Shown here one piece after another: positions 1 to 7,321 of a stretch of DNA of 18,572 bases. A model generated the notes under the pieces. The model made no database searches, was not told the DNA's origin, and worked only from the letters and a program-made list of their open reading frames with translations. Numbering within the stretch: position 1 is the stretch's first letter; each line of letters begins with the position of its first letter. Position numbers and translations under genes: made by a program. Source of the DNA: Nitrososphaera sp. (lineage in GTDB: Archaea > Thermoproteota > Nitrososphaeria > Nitrososphaerales > Nitrososphaeraceae). Location of the stretch: assembly GCA_025450475.1 (NCBI GenBank), contig JANWHJ010000008.1, forward strand, positions 1 to 18,572. Reading direction: 5' to 3'.

Positions 1-423
1 GACATAGTCGCCCCATATGCCAAGTTGGCCGGGAGCGTCATACGGACCCCAAACCTTGATTCCCTGGAAGGTGCCTACCTGCTTCCTGTTGTCTTTGAAT
101 TTCTGGTCGATAGGACCTTCGACCTTGTCATAGCTCGTGCCTGATCCAGATAGCGAAATTGTCGTAGGTCCAGCTCCGCCTGCTGCGGGCGCTGCAGGAG
201 CAGCAGGAATGGCTGGTGGGGGAGCCGCAGCTGCAGGAGTGGCCGAGGGAGCCGGGGCAGCGGCCGGCCTTGGCGCCGCCATCTGGCCGCCCATAGTCTT
301 TTGTCTCTTTACAATGCACAATTGATTGTGAACGTCCCTCATGCTTTCGAGCGTGTTTGGGTTGGTGTGGCGCAATAAGGTACCACAGTCTTCGCACACG
401 TATTCTGATAAGGTAATAGTCAC
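1..423 (-). CDS. C2HC zinc-motif protein with Ala/Pro linker (3' end outside window)
   Basis: Reading the minus strand from a GTG at 423 gives 141 open codons running off the window. Residues 10, 13, 32 and 36 form a C-x2-C-x18-H-x3-C pattern that could bind one zinc. Residues about 48-85 are an Ala/Pro-rich flexible linker. After that comes an ordinary-looking segment containing GIKVWGPYDAPGQLGIWGDY. A TATA-like box at 444-453 sits about 25 nt before the GTG, as expected for a leaderless mRNA, and this is why I chose that start. The gene lies downstream of the phasin-like gene on the same strand but has its own box. I do not recognise the family. The layout of zinc finger, low-complexity linker and folded domain suggests a scaffold or adaptor, but that is inference only. 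Confidence 0.72.
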   Translation of the reverse strand, partial: MTITLSEYVCEDCGTLLRHTNPNTLESMRDVHNQLCIVKRQKTMGGQMAAPRPAAAPAPSATPAAAAPPPAIPAAPAAPAAGGAGPTTISLSGSGTSYDKVEGPIDQKFKDNRKQVGTFQGIKVWGPYDAPGQLGIWGDYV

Positions 424-443
424 GAGATATTATGGATTCTATC

Positions 444-453
444 TTATTTATTA
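444..453 (-). promoter_or_regulatory. TATA-like box for the zinc-motif protein
   Basis: The AT-rich box (TAATAAATAA on the minus strand) is centred about 25 nt upstream of the GTG at 423. This fits an archaeal core promoter with transcription starting at the start codon. Confidence 0.5.
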
Positions 454-485
454 ACTATGCCAAGAATAGAAAGAAAAGGGCAGGT

Positions 486-953
486 TTACTGCCTTGTGAA
501 CTGTGCTTGCTGTTGTGCGAAGAACGCTGTCCACGCCTTTGCGACATTGGTAGAAAAGTCAGTCACAGCATCGACTGTCCTATTGTAGATCTTCAAGTTT
601 TCCCTTGCCGCGTCTAGTGCGTTGATAGTCAGCTGGTTGTTGATGCCAACAGACCTGATTGCGTTGCTCGTCATTTCGTTCGATTGTCTTGTGAACAGGT
701 CGCCATATGGCACCGCCGGGATATTCAGGGTACTCACAAACTGCTTCTGTGCTGCAAACGCAGTCTGGATCATGTTCTTCGTTGTCTGGATGTAGTCCAA
801 CTGTAGGTTAGAGATTGACTGTGAATACTGGGGCTGAACTTTTGCAAATTCGTCTACTGTCCTGATGAGGTTGTCCCTCATTGTGTCATATACGTCGCTC
901 GCTCTTACTTCGTCTTTTGCTGGTGATTTGGTGTCGACCATTTTGATTACCAT
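486..953 (-). CDS. Small phasin-like all-helical protein
   Basis: This 155-residue protein lacks cysteines and is rich in Gln, Asn, Ala and Thr with regular heptad-like hydrophobics, so it should be almost entirely alpha-helical. The spacing of helices and the C-terminal segment with AKAWTAFFAQQQAQF resemble phasins, which coat polyhydroxyalkanoate granules. Nitrososphaera species are known to carry PHA synthase genes, so a granule-associated role is plausible, but no PHA gene is visible here. The ATG at 953 was chosen because a strong TATA box at 972-981 lies about 24 nt upstream; ATG 941 is the alternative. No signal peptide or membrane segment is seen. The phasin assignment is inference from composition and length. 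Confidence 0.75.
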   Translation of the reverse strand: MVIKMVDTKSPAKDEVRASDVYDTMRDNLIRTVDEFAKVQPQYSQSISNLQLDYIQTTKNMIQTAFAAQKQFVSTLNIPAVPYGDLFTRQSNEMTSNAIRSVGINNQLTINALDAARENLKIYNRTVDAVTDFSTNVAKAWTAFFAQQQAQFTRQ

Positions 954-956
954 GTA

Positions 957-981
957 ATGGTAACCAATGGTAATATATAAA
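957..981 (-). promoter_or_regulatory. Promoter with tandem ATGGTAA repeats
   Basis: A strong TATA box (TTTATATATT on the minus strand, 972-981) precedes the phasin-like gene. Two copies of ATGGTAA (957-963 and 967-973) start exactly 10 bp apart, spanning the 3' edge of the box and the space up to the predicted start. One helical turn between copies is the arrangement expected of an operator. Confidence 0.5.
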
Positions 982-1037
982 GGTTGGTTAATAACGACGT
1001 TTACTACCGTATATCGGTATTTGCAACCTATTAATGG

Positions 1038-2678
1038 CTAGCTTGTCTGCCTTTTTTTCTCGCTCTTCTTTTCTGCATCGAACCTCTCGAGCTGGTATCT
1101 GTTCATGTCCGCAAACCTGATCCCTTCTGCCAAAGTCGGATTTACCCTCTTTATTTCGCTAAATATCTTTTGGCATACTATGCGGTAGTCGGGATGGCCC
1201 TGCGGCATGGTACGAAGCTCTATCATGTGGCACGCTTCCCGCAGGTTCATCTTGGCAAAATATGGATAGCGGTAAGCGAAGTTGACTACATACTGCGCTT
1301 CCTCAGGGATCGCCTTTGCCATAACTTCATAGGCATGCTTAGACATGTCCATGCACTCCCTGAACCCTTTGTCGAGCCCTGCATCAACCAATTCCTTCGG
1401 CAAGTCATAGCCGTGTCTAGTCGATAGCAATTGCCGTTCCATCGTTAGGACCCTGTGTCTGTGCAAGTCGCGGAAAATACCAAAATTGGTGAATAGCTCA
1501 AAAGTGTAATCGACCATTTCAAATGCCCTGCCCGGCCTGTGCCTCCGGTTAGTCCGGAATTCCGTGTATGCCCTGATGACTCTGTGCCGCTCTTCAATCG
1601 GCATCGACTTGACATAGCTTGTTATTCGGTGGAGTGACTGGCCTTGGGCCTGTTCGTAGAGGATTGCAGAAGCGACTTTCACTTCTGCCTGGAAATTGTC
1701 CTCAAAGACAAGCAGTCGCACCAACTCCGGCCTTTCCTCCGGCGGAATCTCCGCCAGGTATCCCTTTGCTAGCCCACAAATCGCCGATTCGGTCTTTGAA
1801 ACATATTCTTGCAGAGCCTGCCCGTACTTGTCATTTGCCCTCCTGACAAATGAGGGAATGACTGCGTTCAATTCGCTGAACAGCTGGTCAGCAATCGATT
1901 TAATCTCCTTCAGCTTTGATCCGTACATCAGGGTCAGAAGATATTCGAAGGCTCTCCCGTTGCCGGTGATGCCGACATTAGTCATCGTAGAGGCAGGTAA
2001 GAGTCCGCGGAGTAGGTCAAGTGCCTTGGCCTTTATCGTCACATTGTAGATCTTCTTAGCCGATTCAACGTCTTTGTCAGTCCTCAGCTGGCCAAAGGGC
2101 GCTTCCTTGTGCAGAGAGGAGTCGAAAAAGCTGAACCACTCTATTGGCTCGCTTTCCTTTAAGAAAGACTGCAGCGGCTGGATGCTTCTGCTGTAGGTAT
2201 CGAAGGAATGGTTGCATGACTCGATGTACCTGTCACCATGGGGTGAAGCCATGATACTCTCTTCCCTGACGTAGCGGTAGTGGCCTCCAACTTTCTGGTC
2301 AAACGCCACGTAGCGGGAAGACTTTTCCAAATATGAGAGGCCGATCCTCCGGTCCTCGATCTTTTTGGCCACAACATTAGAGATACCTTCGATTGCCACC
2401 TGTGCATCACCCAGCTCGGCTACCGAGTCGTCGCCGTACTCGAGGAGTACGCGCTTGTAGAATTCCTCGCCCCTGTTCGGGTTCTTGGTAAACTCGTCTA
2501 GGAACACCCTACGCATGGTTTTGTCTGTCCGAGAGTAGCGTGACATCAGTGCCCCCCTGTCCACTTGCCTCGGGGTGATTATCGCAAAAACGGCCTTATC
2601 GGAATTTGAGAAGTGGTTTTCTAGCTCAGCTTTTTCCTCATCTGAAAAGCTGTCGAGAAAGACCCTGCTGTCAATCAA
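1038..2678 (-). CDS. thyX: Flavin-dependent thymidylate synthase, tandem ThyX domains
   Basis: ThyX methylates dUMP to dTMP using methylene-THF, FAD and NADPH. The usual protein is about 220-250 residues, whereas this one has 546 and contains the fold twice. In the N-terminal copy, residues 80-125 read like the helix leading into the ThyX motif, with SYLEKSSRY at 115-123 matching its second half but RRI in place of RHR. The segment LLPASTMTN...GNGRAFEYLL (about 227-248) matches the later substrate-binding region. In the C-terminal copy, RHR is present at 407-409, followed by a diverged and longer stretch ending in STR (419-421), and NLREACHMIELRTMPQGH (478-495) matches the second conserved region. 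Tandem ThyX proteins are known in archaea. The start is TTG at 2678, with a TATA-like box about 27 nt upstream. It diverges from cdvA. Confidence 0.88.
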   Translation of the reverse strand: MIDSRVFLDSFSDEEKAELENHFSNSDKAVFAIITPRQVDRGALMSRYSRTDKTMRRVFLDEFTKNPNRGEEFYKRVLLEYGDDSVAELGDAQVAIEGISNVVAKKIEDRRIGLSYLEKSSRYVAFDQKVGGHYRYVREESIMASPHGDRYIESCNHSFDTYSRSIQPLQSFLKESEPIEWFSFFDSSLHKEAPFGQLRTDKDVESAKKIYNVTIKAKALDLLRGLLPASTMTNVGITGNGRAFEYLLTLMYGSKLKEIKSIADQLFSELNAVIPSFVRRANDKYGQALQEYVSKTESAICGLAKGYLAEIPPEERPELVRLLVFEDNFQAEVKVASAILYEQAQGQSLHRITSYVKSMPIEERHRVIRAYTEFRTNRRHRPGRAFEMVDYTFELFTNFGIFRDLHRHRVLTMERQLLSTRHGYDLPKELVDAGLDKGFRECMDMSKHAYEVMAKAIPEEAQYVVNFAYRYPYFAKMNLREACHMIELRTMPQGHPDYRIVCQKIFSEIKRVNPTLAEGIRFADMNRYQLERFDAEKKSEKKRQTS

Positions 2679-2701
2679 CAGAACTAGCCGGAAGGCTGTC
2701 C

Positions 2702-2709
2702 AATAAAAA
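2702..2709 (-). promoter_or_regulatory. TATA-like box for thyX
   Basis: CTTTTTATT on the minus strand is centred about 27 nt before TTG 2678. No ATG lies nearby in frame, so it supports a leaderless TTG start. Confidence 0.45.
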
Positions 2710-2770
2710 GTTGCGCCGCGGATAGCAAAATGCTCTTACTAAATAATGCAACTATTTTGACACCGTTATC

Positions 2771-2776
2771 ATTATA
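2771..2776 (+). promoter_or_regulatory. TATA-like box for cdvA
   Basis: ATTATA is centred 25 nt before ATG 2799. It favours that ATG over the upstream in-frame start at 2730. Confidence 0.45.
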
Positions 2777-2798
2777 CCATCTTGCTCAACGATTTCGC

Positions 2799-3575
2799 AT
2801 GAGCGAAGAAAAGCTCGGATTTGTAGGCAAGCAAGTTAAGGACATCTATGGTACTTACATCGGAAAAGTAGTCGGCATAATAACCGAGATTGACGGCGAG
2901 ATCGAGACAGTCGGGGTCGATTGCGGCTCTGGTGGCTTGAAACAACTGCCATACGAGCAGCTTGTGATTCAGGGTGATTATGTTTTCTTCATCCCGAAAT
3001 GGAGGCTGGACGCGCAGAGGCTGTTGAGGCAGAAATCATTGACTTTAAAGAGGATAAAGGCACTTCAGGACATTGTGGCTGAAAACGATGGTATGAAGGA
3101 AGACGCGGAGCTGGTACACCTAAAGTACGAGAAGAAGCTTCTCGATATAGAAGGCGGCGAAAAGCAGGTCGACGACCGGTTGAACGCGCGCCTGGCGGAG
3201 CTGGACACAGAAGCAAAGAGTATCAAGGCTGTGCTATTTGACGCCAAACTCCAGTTCAGGAGCAACGAAATGAAGGAAGACACTTACCAGCAGATCAAGG
3301 TGCAGACAGACGAGCTGCTAGAGCACATCAGCAACGAAAAGACCGAGATAGGCAATGTGAGGGCAAAGCTGGCGGCCAGCACACTGGACAACATTGCCGC
3401 AATAATTGCTCCGGCGACTGAAGAAGCTCCGATAGCCGCGTCTGCCACTACCCCAGGTGCTGAAACGGATCCACAACCAGCAACCGGCACAGAAGAAGAA
3501 AAGCCCGTCGCAGTATCCGCAAACGGAGCAGAACAGTCAGAAACGAGCTGGCTGAATCAGGTAATCACAAAATAA
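2799..3575 (+). CDS. cdvA: CdvA-like cell division protein (PRC-barrel plus coiled coil)
   Basis: CdvA is the archaeal membrane- and DNA-associated protein that marks the division site and recruits the ESCRT-III-like CdvB. The 258 residues show the expected order: a PRC-barrel-like beta domain at about 5-68 (KLGFVGKQVKDIYGTYIGKVVG onward in two parts, ending PKWRL), a charged coiled coil at about 72-195, an Ala/Pro/Glu-rich linker at 204-247, and a short C-terminal segment SWLNQVITK. In Sulfolobus the C-terminal tail of CdvA binds the winged helix of CdvB, and this tail probably does the same. The start is ATG 2799, which fits the TATA box; an earlier in-frame start at 2730 would place the box inside the gene. 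In thaumarchaea cdvA is commonly away from cdvB and cdvC, as here. Confidence 0.85.
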   Translation: MSEEKLGFVGKQVKDIYGTYIGKVVGIITEIDGEIETVGVDCGSGGLKQLPYEQLVIQGDYVFFIPKWRLDAQRLLRQKSLTLKRIKALQDIVAENDGMKEDAELVHLKYEKKLLDIEGGEKQVDDRLNARLAELDTEAKSIKAVLFDAKLQFRSNEMKEDTYQQIKVQTDELLEHISNEKTEIGNVRAKLAASTLDNIAAIIAPATEEAPIAASATTPGAETDPQPATGTEEEKPVAVSANGAEQSETSWLNQVITK

Positions 3576-3582
3576 ATTTTCA

Positions 3583-3615
3583 GGCCGGACAGCGTCCGAC
3601 CACCTTCTGTTTTTC
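3583..3615 (+). terminator. Hairpin and T-run after cdvA
   Basis: GGCCGGAC (3583-3590) pairs with GTCCGACC (3594-3601) around an AGC loop, with one mismatch. A T-run follows at 3610-3614, starting 35 nt after the cdvA stop. It resembles a terminator, although archaeal termination relies mainly on the U-tract. Confidence 0.45.
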
Positions 3616-4000
3616 AAATATTGTTGAAGATAGACTCATGTTTACTGACGGTCGTCTGGAGGAGCTCTGAATTCGCAGTGGATCTTTAGGAAGTTCAGAC
3701 CCTTTGTTGTCGTCTCTTAAGCCTGCATCTCTTCCATTTATTCAAGCCGATTGTTTTTGATCTCGATCGACAGGTATTCCCTTAGTCTCCCTTATCAGTT
3801 AGACCTTGTGCATGATTTTTCTTTCTTGTTGCCACCCAGTTTGTTGCCTTTAGGATCGTTGCTACCATTTCTGTTCTATTTCTGCACTTCGAAACATGAT
3901 CCAACTAATTTTTCGAAATTCTCAAAATATCTACATACTCTGCTAACAAATTTTGAAGTGCGTGTCGATCATTTGCTTGCAAGAAGTATCGAACAAATGC
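3616..4000 (+). other. T-rich non-coding stretch upstream of acs
   Basis: I find no credible gene here. The plus strand is pyrimidine-rich, especially at 3810-3890, and the open frames are low-complexity. The one structure I can point to is an inverted repeat at 3666-3699: TCTGAATTC pairs with GAAGTTCAGA, with one bulged G. It could be a regulatory element or a small RNA, or may be fortuitous. Confidence 0.4.
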
Positions 4001-4008
4001 TTTAATGA
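4001..4008 (+). promoter_or_regulatory. Possible TATA box for acs
   Basis: TTTAATGA is centred about 27 nt before the TTG at 4031. The match is modest. Confidence 0.3.
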
Positions 4009-4030
4009 CCGGTTTTCATGTTCTCATTGT

Positions 4031-5974
4031 TTGTCGAGCCCTTCAAAGCTCTATGAGGAGAGCGGCAAGATTAAGATTAGCGTCCGGCTCGGAAAACGAC
4101 TTGAAAACATTTCAAAAGACGCCCTTGCGGAGCCTGAAGAATTCTGGGCAGAGCAGGCCAAAAGTCTAGTATGGTCAAAAGAGTGGGACAAAGTCCTTGA
4201 CTGGCATCCTCCTTTTGCAAAGTGGTTCACCGGTGGAAAGCTCAATGCATCCGTCAATTGCCTAGACCGGCACATTAAGACAGACATTAAGAACAAGGCC
4301 GCGATAATCTGGGAAGGCGAGAACGGGGAGACAAGGACTCTTTCCTATTTCCAGCTATACAAGGAGGTAAATAAGTTTGCCAATGTCCTCAAGAAACTAA
4401 ATGTCAGTAAGGGCGACAGAGTGACAATATACATGCCGATGTTGCCAGAACTACCTATTGCAATGCTTGGCTGCGCGAGAATAGGCGCGGTCCATTCAGT
4501 CGTATTTTCGGGTTTTTCCGCGCAGGCCCTACAGGACAGGATCAATGATGCGCAGTCAAAAATAGTCATCACCGCAGATGGCGGCGTAAGAAAAGGCAAG
4601 CTGATCGAGCTTAAAAAAGTGGTTGACGAGTCGTTGCCATTCGTGCCGTCAGTCGAGCACGTAATCGTGCTAAAGCGCGCCGGCAACGATGTTATGCTGG
4701 GATCAAAAGACCATTGGTGGAACGAGCTCATGGAAGGCGCGAAACCATATTGCACGCCAGTGCAGGTCGAAAGCACCCACCCGCTTTACATCCTATACAC
4801 CTCAGGGACCACGGGTAAGCCAAAAGGCGTTATACACGGGACAGGCGGATATCTCACCCATGTCTATGCAACTGCAAAGTGGGTCTTTGACTTTGGCAGC
4901 CAAGACATTTTTTTCTGTACGGCAGACATTGGCTGGGTCACCGGCCACAGCTATATCGTCTACGCGCCGCTTATGCACGGTGCGACTGAAATAATGTATG
5001 AAGGTGCAGCTGATTTCCCAAAACCCGATCGGTATTGGGCGATTGTGGAAAAGCATGGTGCCACTATTCTCTATACGACGCCAACGGCACTGCGAATGTA
5101 CATGAAGTACGGTGACGAGATACCTAATTCGTTTGACCTTTCGTCGCTTCGTCTACTCGGCACCGTGGGCGAGCCAATTAATCCCGAGGTCTGGATGTGG
5201 TATTTTAAGACGATAGGCAAGGAGCGCTGCCCCATTGTCGACACATGGTGGCAAACAGAGACTGGCGGCATAATGCTCAGCATGTGCACTGGCATTGAGA
5301 CGATCCCGATGAAACCCGGCTCGGCAACGTTCCCGGTGCCAGGTGTGGACGCGGTAGTGGTCGATGAAAAAGGCAAGACCGTCCCGGCGGGGACAAAAGG
5401 CTACATCGTGGTGCGCAGGCCCTGGCCGGGAATGCTACTCACGCTTTGGGGAGACGATGAAAAATATAGGCAGGTTTACTGGAGCAAGTTCGCCGGGATG
5501 TACTACCCTGGCGATTATGCTCTAAATGATCAGGATGGTTACCTATGGCTCCTTGGCAGGGCAGACGACGTGCTTAAGGTCGCCGGCCACCGGCTGGGGA
5601 CGATGGAGCTTGAAAGCGCCTTTGTCTCTCATAAGGCGATAGCCGAGGCAGCCGTGGCCGGCAGGCCCGATTCCACAAAGGGGGAGGCGATAATCGCGTT
5701 CCTTGTGCCAAAGGAGGGATACGCAAAGTCTGAAAATTTGCGCAAGGAAGTGGTGGCACACATTAGGAGCACGCTTGGGTCGATAGCAACGCCAGATGAA
5801 GTTTATTTCGTGAGCAAGCTACCGAAGACCCGCAGCGGCAAGATAATGCGGCGGCTGCTGAAATCTATTGCAAGCGGCGACAAGATTGGCGATGTTACCA
5901 CGCTTGAAGACGGGGCTGCGATAGACGAAGTCAAGCAGGCCTATGAAGACCTTAAGAATGTGGTCGAGTCCTAG
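4031..5974 (+). CDS. acs: Acetyl-CoA synthetase, AMP-forming
   Basis: The enzyme activates acetate to acetyl-CoA through acetyl-AMP, in the cytoplasm. All core motifs of the adenylate-forming family are present: YTSGTTGKPKG at about residues 255-265 (phosphate-binding loop), DTWWQTETGG near 404-413, GRADDVLKVAGHRLGT near 509-524 (hinge and CoA side), and TRSGK with the catalytic, acetylation-prone lysine at about 604. The paired Trp matches the residue (Trp414 in Salmonella Acs) that limits the acyl pocket to acetate or propionate. From TTG 4031 the protein is 647 residues, typical for Acs. A longer frame opens at 3953, but its first 26 residues (four Cys) do not look like an Acs N-terminus. 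The start is uncertain by a few codons. It stands alone, so the role could be acetate or propionate scavenging. Confidence 0.93.
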   Translation: MSSPSKLYEESGKIKISVRLGKRLENISKDALAEPEEFWAEQAKSLVWSKEWDKVLDWHPPFAKWFTGGKLNASVNCLDRHIKTDIKNKAAIIWEGENGETRTLSYFQLYKEVNKFANVLKKLNVSKGDRVTIYMPMLPELPIAMLGCARIGAVHSVVFSGFSAQALQDRINDAQSKIVITADGGVRKGKLIELKKVVDESLPFVPSVEHVIVLKRAGNDVMLGSKDHWWNELMEGAKPYCTPVQVESTHPLYILYTSGTTGKPKGVIHGTGGYLTHVYATAKWVFDFGSQDIFFCTADIGWVTGHSYIVYAPLMHGATEIMYEGAADFPKPDRYWAIVEKHGATILYTTPTALRMYMKYGDEIPNSFDLSSLRLLGTVGEPINPEVWMWYFKTIGKERCPIVDTWWQTETGGIMLSMCTGIETIPMKPGSATFPVPGVDAVVVDEKGKTVPAGTKGYIVVRRPWPGMLLTLWGDDEKYRQVYWSKFAGMYYPGDYALNDQDGYLWLLGRADDVLKVAGHRLGTMELESAFVSHKAIAEAAVAGRPDSTKGEAIIAFLVPKEGYAKSENLRKEVVAHIRSTLGSIATPDEVYFVSKLPKTRSGKIMRRLLKSIASGDKIGDVTTLEDGAAIDEVKQAYEDLKNVVES

Positions 5975-6035
5975 AATTTCCAAGTGCCAATGTATTAGGG
6001 GGTGATTTCGAGGACTCATTGGCCCGCTAATTTAT

Positions 6036-6527
6036 CTAGGCAGAAATGATAGTCATCTTGGAGCCTACCGATATGCCGTGGTTCTCTATGAAGCCAGAAG
6101 TTGCAGCAATCACGTAGAGAGCTTGCTTCGTAGTCTTGTAAGTGCAGCTGACAGTTTCGACGACATTGTTGCATGGATGCGCGTCCCTGACCAAGTAGAC
6201 GGCGTTTCCGCTCTCATCAAACCAAATCAGGTCAAGGTCATATTCGATGTTAAGCATCCAGATTTCGTGTAGGTCGGGCGCGTTATGCTTTATCAGCATC
6301 GCGGTGTCAAGCGGCAGACGGTCCTGCCTGAAAGTCATCCATCTCTGTTGCTCTGCGGCGGTTTCCGCCACCTCTACCGTGATTACTTCGTCATCTATTC
6401 GAATGGTTCCTTTTGAGAACCCGGTGTCCCTGTCCCTGATCTCCGACGGGACAAACGCTATGCCTAGCGCGCCAACGGCGACGGCAGCGATAAGTACCGG
6501 GATAAGGACTGCCGACCTGCGGGCCAT
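6036..6527 (-). CDS. DUF192 protein with N-terminal membrane anchor
   Basis: The 163 residues begin with ARR and a single hydrophobic segment (about 6-26), which should anchor the protein with the rest outside the cytoplasm. The remainder follows the DUF192 pattern: RWMTFRQDRLPLDTAML (the family's 'GLM-R--L---GMLF' region), EIWMLNIEYDLDLIWFD (the 'FWMKNT-IPLDIIFID' region), a DAHPC segment, and a C-terminal part around YVIAATSGFIENHGISVG. DUF192 proteins are small beta-rich secreted or anchored proteins whose biochemical function is not established. Two cysteines near residues 118 and 127 could form a disulfide. The start at ATG 6527 is supported by an AT-rich box at 6545-6555. It converges with acs. 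Confidence 0.8.
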   Translation of the reverse strand: MARRSAVLIPVLIAAVAVGALGIAFVPSEIRDRDTGFSKGTIRIDDEVITVEVAETAAEQQRWMTFRQDRLPLDTAMLIKHNAPDLHEIWMLNIEYDLDLIWFDESGNAVYLVRDAHPCNNVVETVSCTYKTTKQALYVIAATSGFIENHGISVGSKMTIISA

Positions 6528-6544
6528 TGTGGAGACTGAATGCT

Positions 6545-6555
6545 AAAAATAATTT
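6545..6555 (-). promoter_or_regulatory. TATA-like box for the DUF192 gene
   Basis: AAATTATTTTT on the minus strand is centred about 23 nt before ATG 6527, consistent with a leaderless transcript. Confidence 0.4.
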
Positions 6556-6626
6556 GAACCTTGTGTTTTATCACTATGCCAACAAGAAAAACAAAACGCC
6601 TTGCAACTTAAAAAGCAATAATACGG

Positions 6627-6765
6627 TGGAGGGGGTGGGATTCGAACCCACGAACCCCTAAGGGACGGGATCTCTCATCTCCCATTTCGGGATGTGGCGA
6701 GAAGAGTTGGTACCTGGATGTTGATCTTGAGTCCTGCGCGTTTGACCAGGCTTCGCTACCCCTCC
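6627..6765 (-). tRNA. tRNA-Leu (CAA), 54-nt intron at 37/38
   Basis: The acceptor strands GGAGGGG and CCCCTCC pair perfectly, with discriminator A at 6627 and no full CCA encoded. The D-stem is GCG/CGC. The anticodon loop CTCAAGA gives anticodon CAA with G37. A class II variable arm (CCC-TTA-GGG) and the T-arm GTGGG-TTCGAAT-CCCAC confirm Leu. The intron occupies 6672-6725. It is framed by a perfect bulge-helix-bulge: the central helix is CTCA/TGAG and both three-nt bulges are AGA. Exons of 40 and 45 nt give an 85-nt mature tRNA. The anticodon stem CAGGA/TCCCG contains one A28-C42 mismatch, which is unusual and worth confirming. Confidence 0.93.
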
Positions 6766-6859
6766 GGCCCAACAGTCTTGCCAGGTGAACCTTATTTCAT
6801 AGTTGCGCTTGCGTGTTTAAAGGTTAAATTTTGCTTGGTACCTGTATAATGGTGCCGTC

Positions 6860-7000
6860 ATGCCCAAGCCAGAAACCGTGTCAAGGCTGTGCACGAAATG
6901 TCACTCAAAGACAGTACACGAAATGCGCGAAAAGACCACAGCAGGCATGAAGCTGATCTGCACCGACTGCGGGCATGTGCTGGTAGAAACCTCCCTGTAA
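6860..7000 (+). CDS. Small zinc-ribbon protein (46 aa)
   Basis: ATG 6860 opens a 46-residue frame ending TAA at 7000. Cysteines at 11, 14, 34 and 37 form two knuckles, LCTKCH and ICTDCGH, the signature of a zinc ribbon like those in small ribosomal or transcription-associated proteins. AT-rich boxes around 6815-6832 would place transcription start a few nt before the ATG. It lies directly ahead of the OB-fold gene (33-nt gap), though that gene has its own TATA box. I cannot name the family; the size and motif suggest a nucleic-acid-binding accessory protein. Confidence 0.72.
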   Translation: MPKPETVSRLCTKCHSKTVHEMREKTTAGMKLICTDCGHVLVETSL

Positions 7001-7002
7001 CA

Positions 7003-7012
7003 TTTATTATAA
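7003..7012 (+). promoter_or_regulatory. TATA box for the OB-fold gene
   Basis: TTTATTATAA lies immediately after the zinc-ribbon stop codon, centred 26 nt before ATG 7034. It fits a leaderless transcript independent of the upstream gene. Confidence 0.5.
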
Positions 7013-7033
7013 GATGCCGTCTTTTCAAAAAAC

Positions 7034-7321
7034 ATGAAGATAAGCGAGCTAAAGGCAGGAATGCGCAACGTGAGCGTTACAGGCAAGATTGACAGCTTAG
7101 GTGATCCCCGCACGGTCAACCTCAAATCAGGCGGCACTAACACGGTCGCCGACGCCATAATCTCTGACGAATCCGGGAGCATGAAGCTTTCTCTGTGGGG
7201 CGATGACATCAACAAGATACAGCCGGGCGACAAGATATCGGTAGAGAATGGATATATCAACACGTTTAAGGGCGAAAATAGCATTAGCATTGGCAAGTTC
7301 GGCAAGATGACAAAAGTCTAG
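7034..7321 (+). CDS. Single-OB-fold ssDNA-binding (RPA/SSB-like) protein
   Basis: The 95 residues make one OB fold, the unit of archaeal RPA and SOSS-B/SSB-like proteins. Beta-strand-like segments are MRNVSVTGKIDSLG, the D-ISDESGSMKLSLWGDD stretch, a turn KIQPGDKISVENGYINTF, and the closing strand NSISIGKFGKMTKV. The SLWGDD...GD-I-V pattern is typical of RPA-type OB domains. There is no zinc finger or acidic tail, so this is the short form. It would bind single-stranded DNA (or RNA) in replication and repair. It ends tail-to-tail with the PAC2 gene, overlapping it by 4 nt. Confidence 0.8.
   Translation: MKISELKAGMRNVSVTGKIDSLGDPRTVNLKSGGTNTVADAIISDESGSMKLSLWGDDINKIQPGDKISVENGYINTFKGENSISIGKFGKMTKV

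Noticed and set aside
137..325. Plus-strand Ala/Gly-rich frame of 62 codons
   Set aside because: It is the antisense of the Ala/Pro linker of the minus-strand zinc-motif protein, whose low-complexity codons keep the opposite strand open.
128..397. Minus-strand 89-aa frame rich in Ser and Cys
   Set aside because: It is a shifted reading of the same region; the GTG-423 frame has the zinc motif, promoter and continuity to the window edge.
3751..4005. 84-codon plus-strand frame with hydrophobic stretches
   Set aside because: The hydrophobicity comes from a T-rich, low-complexity stretch; there is no promoter at the right distance and no recognisable domain.
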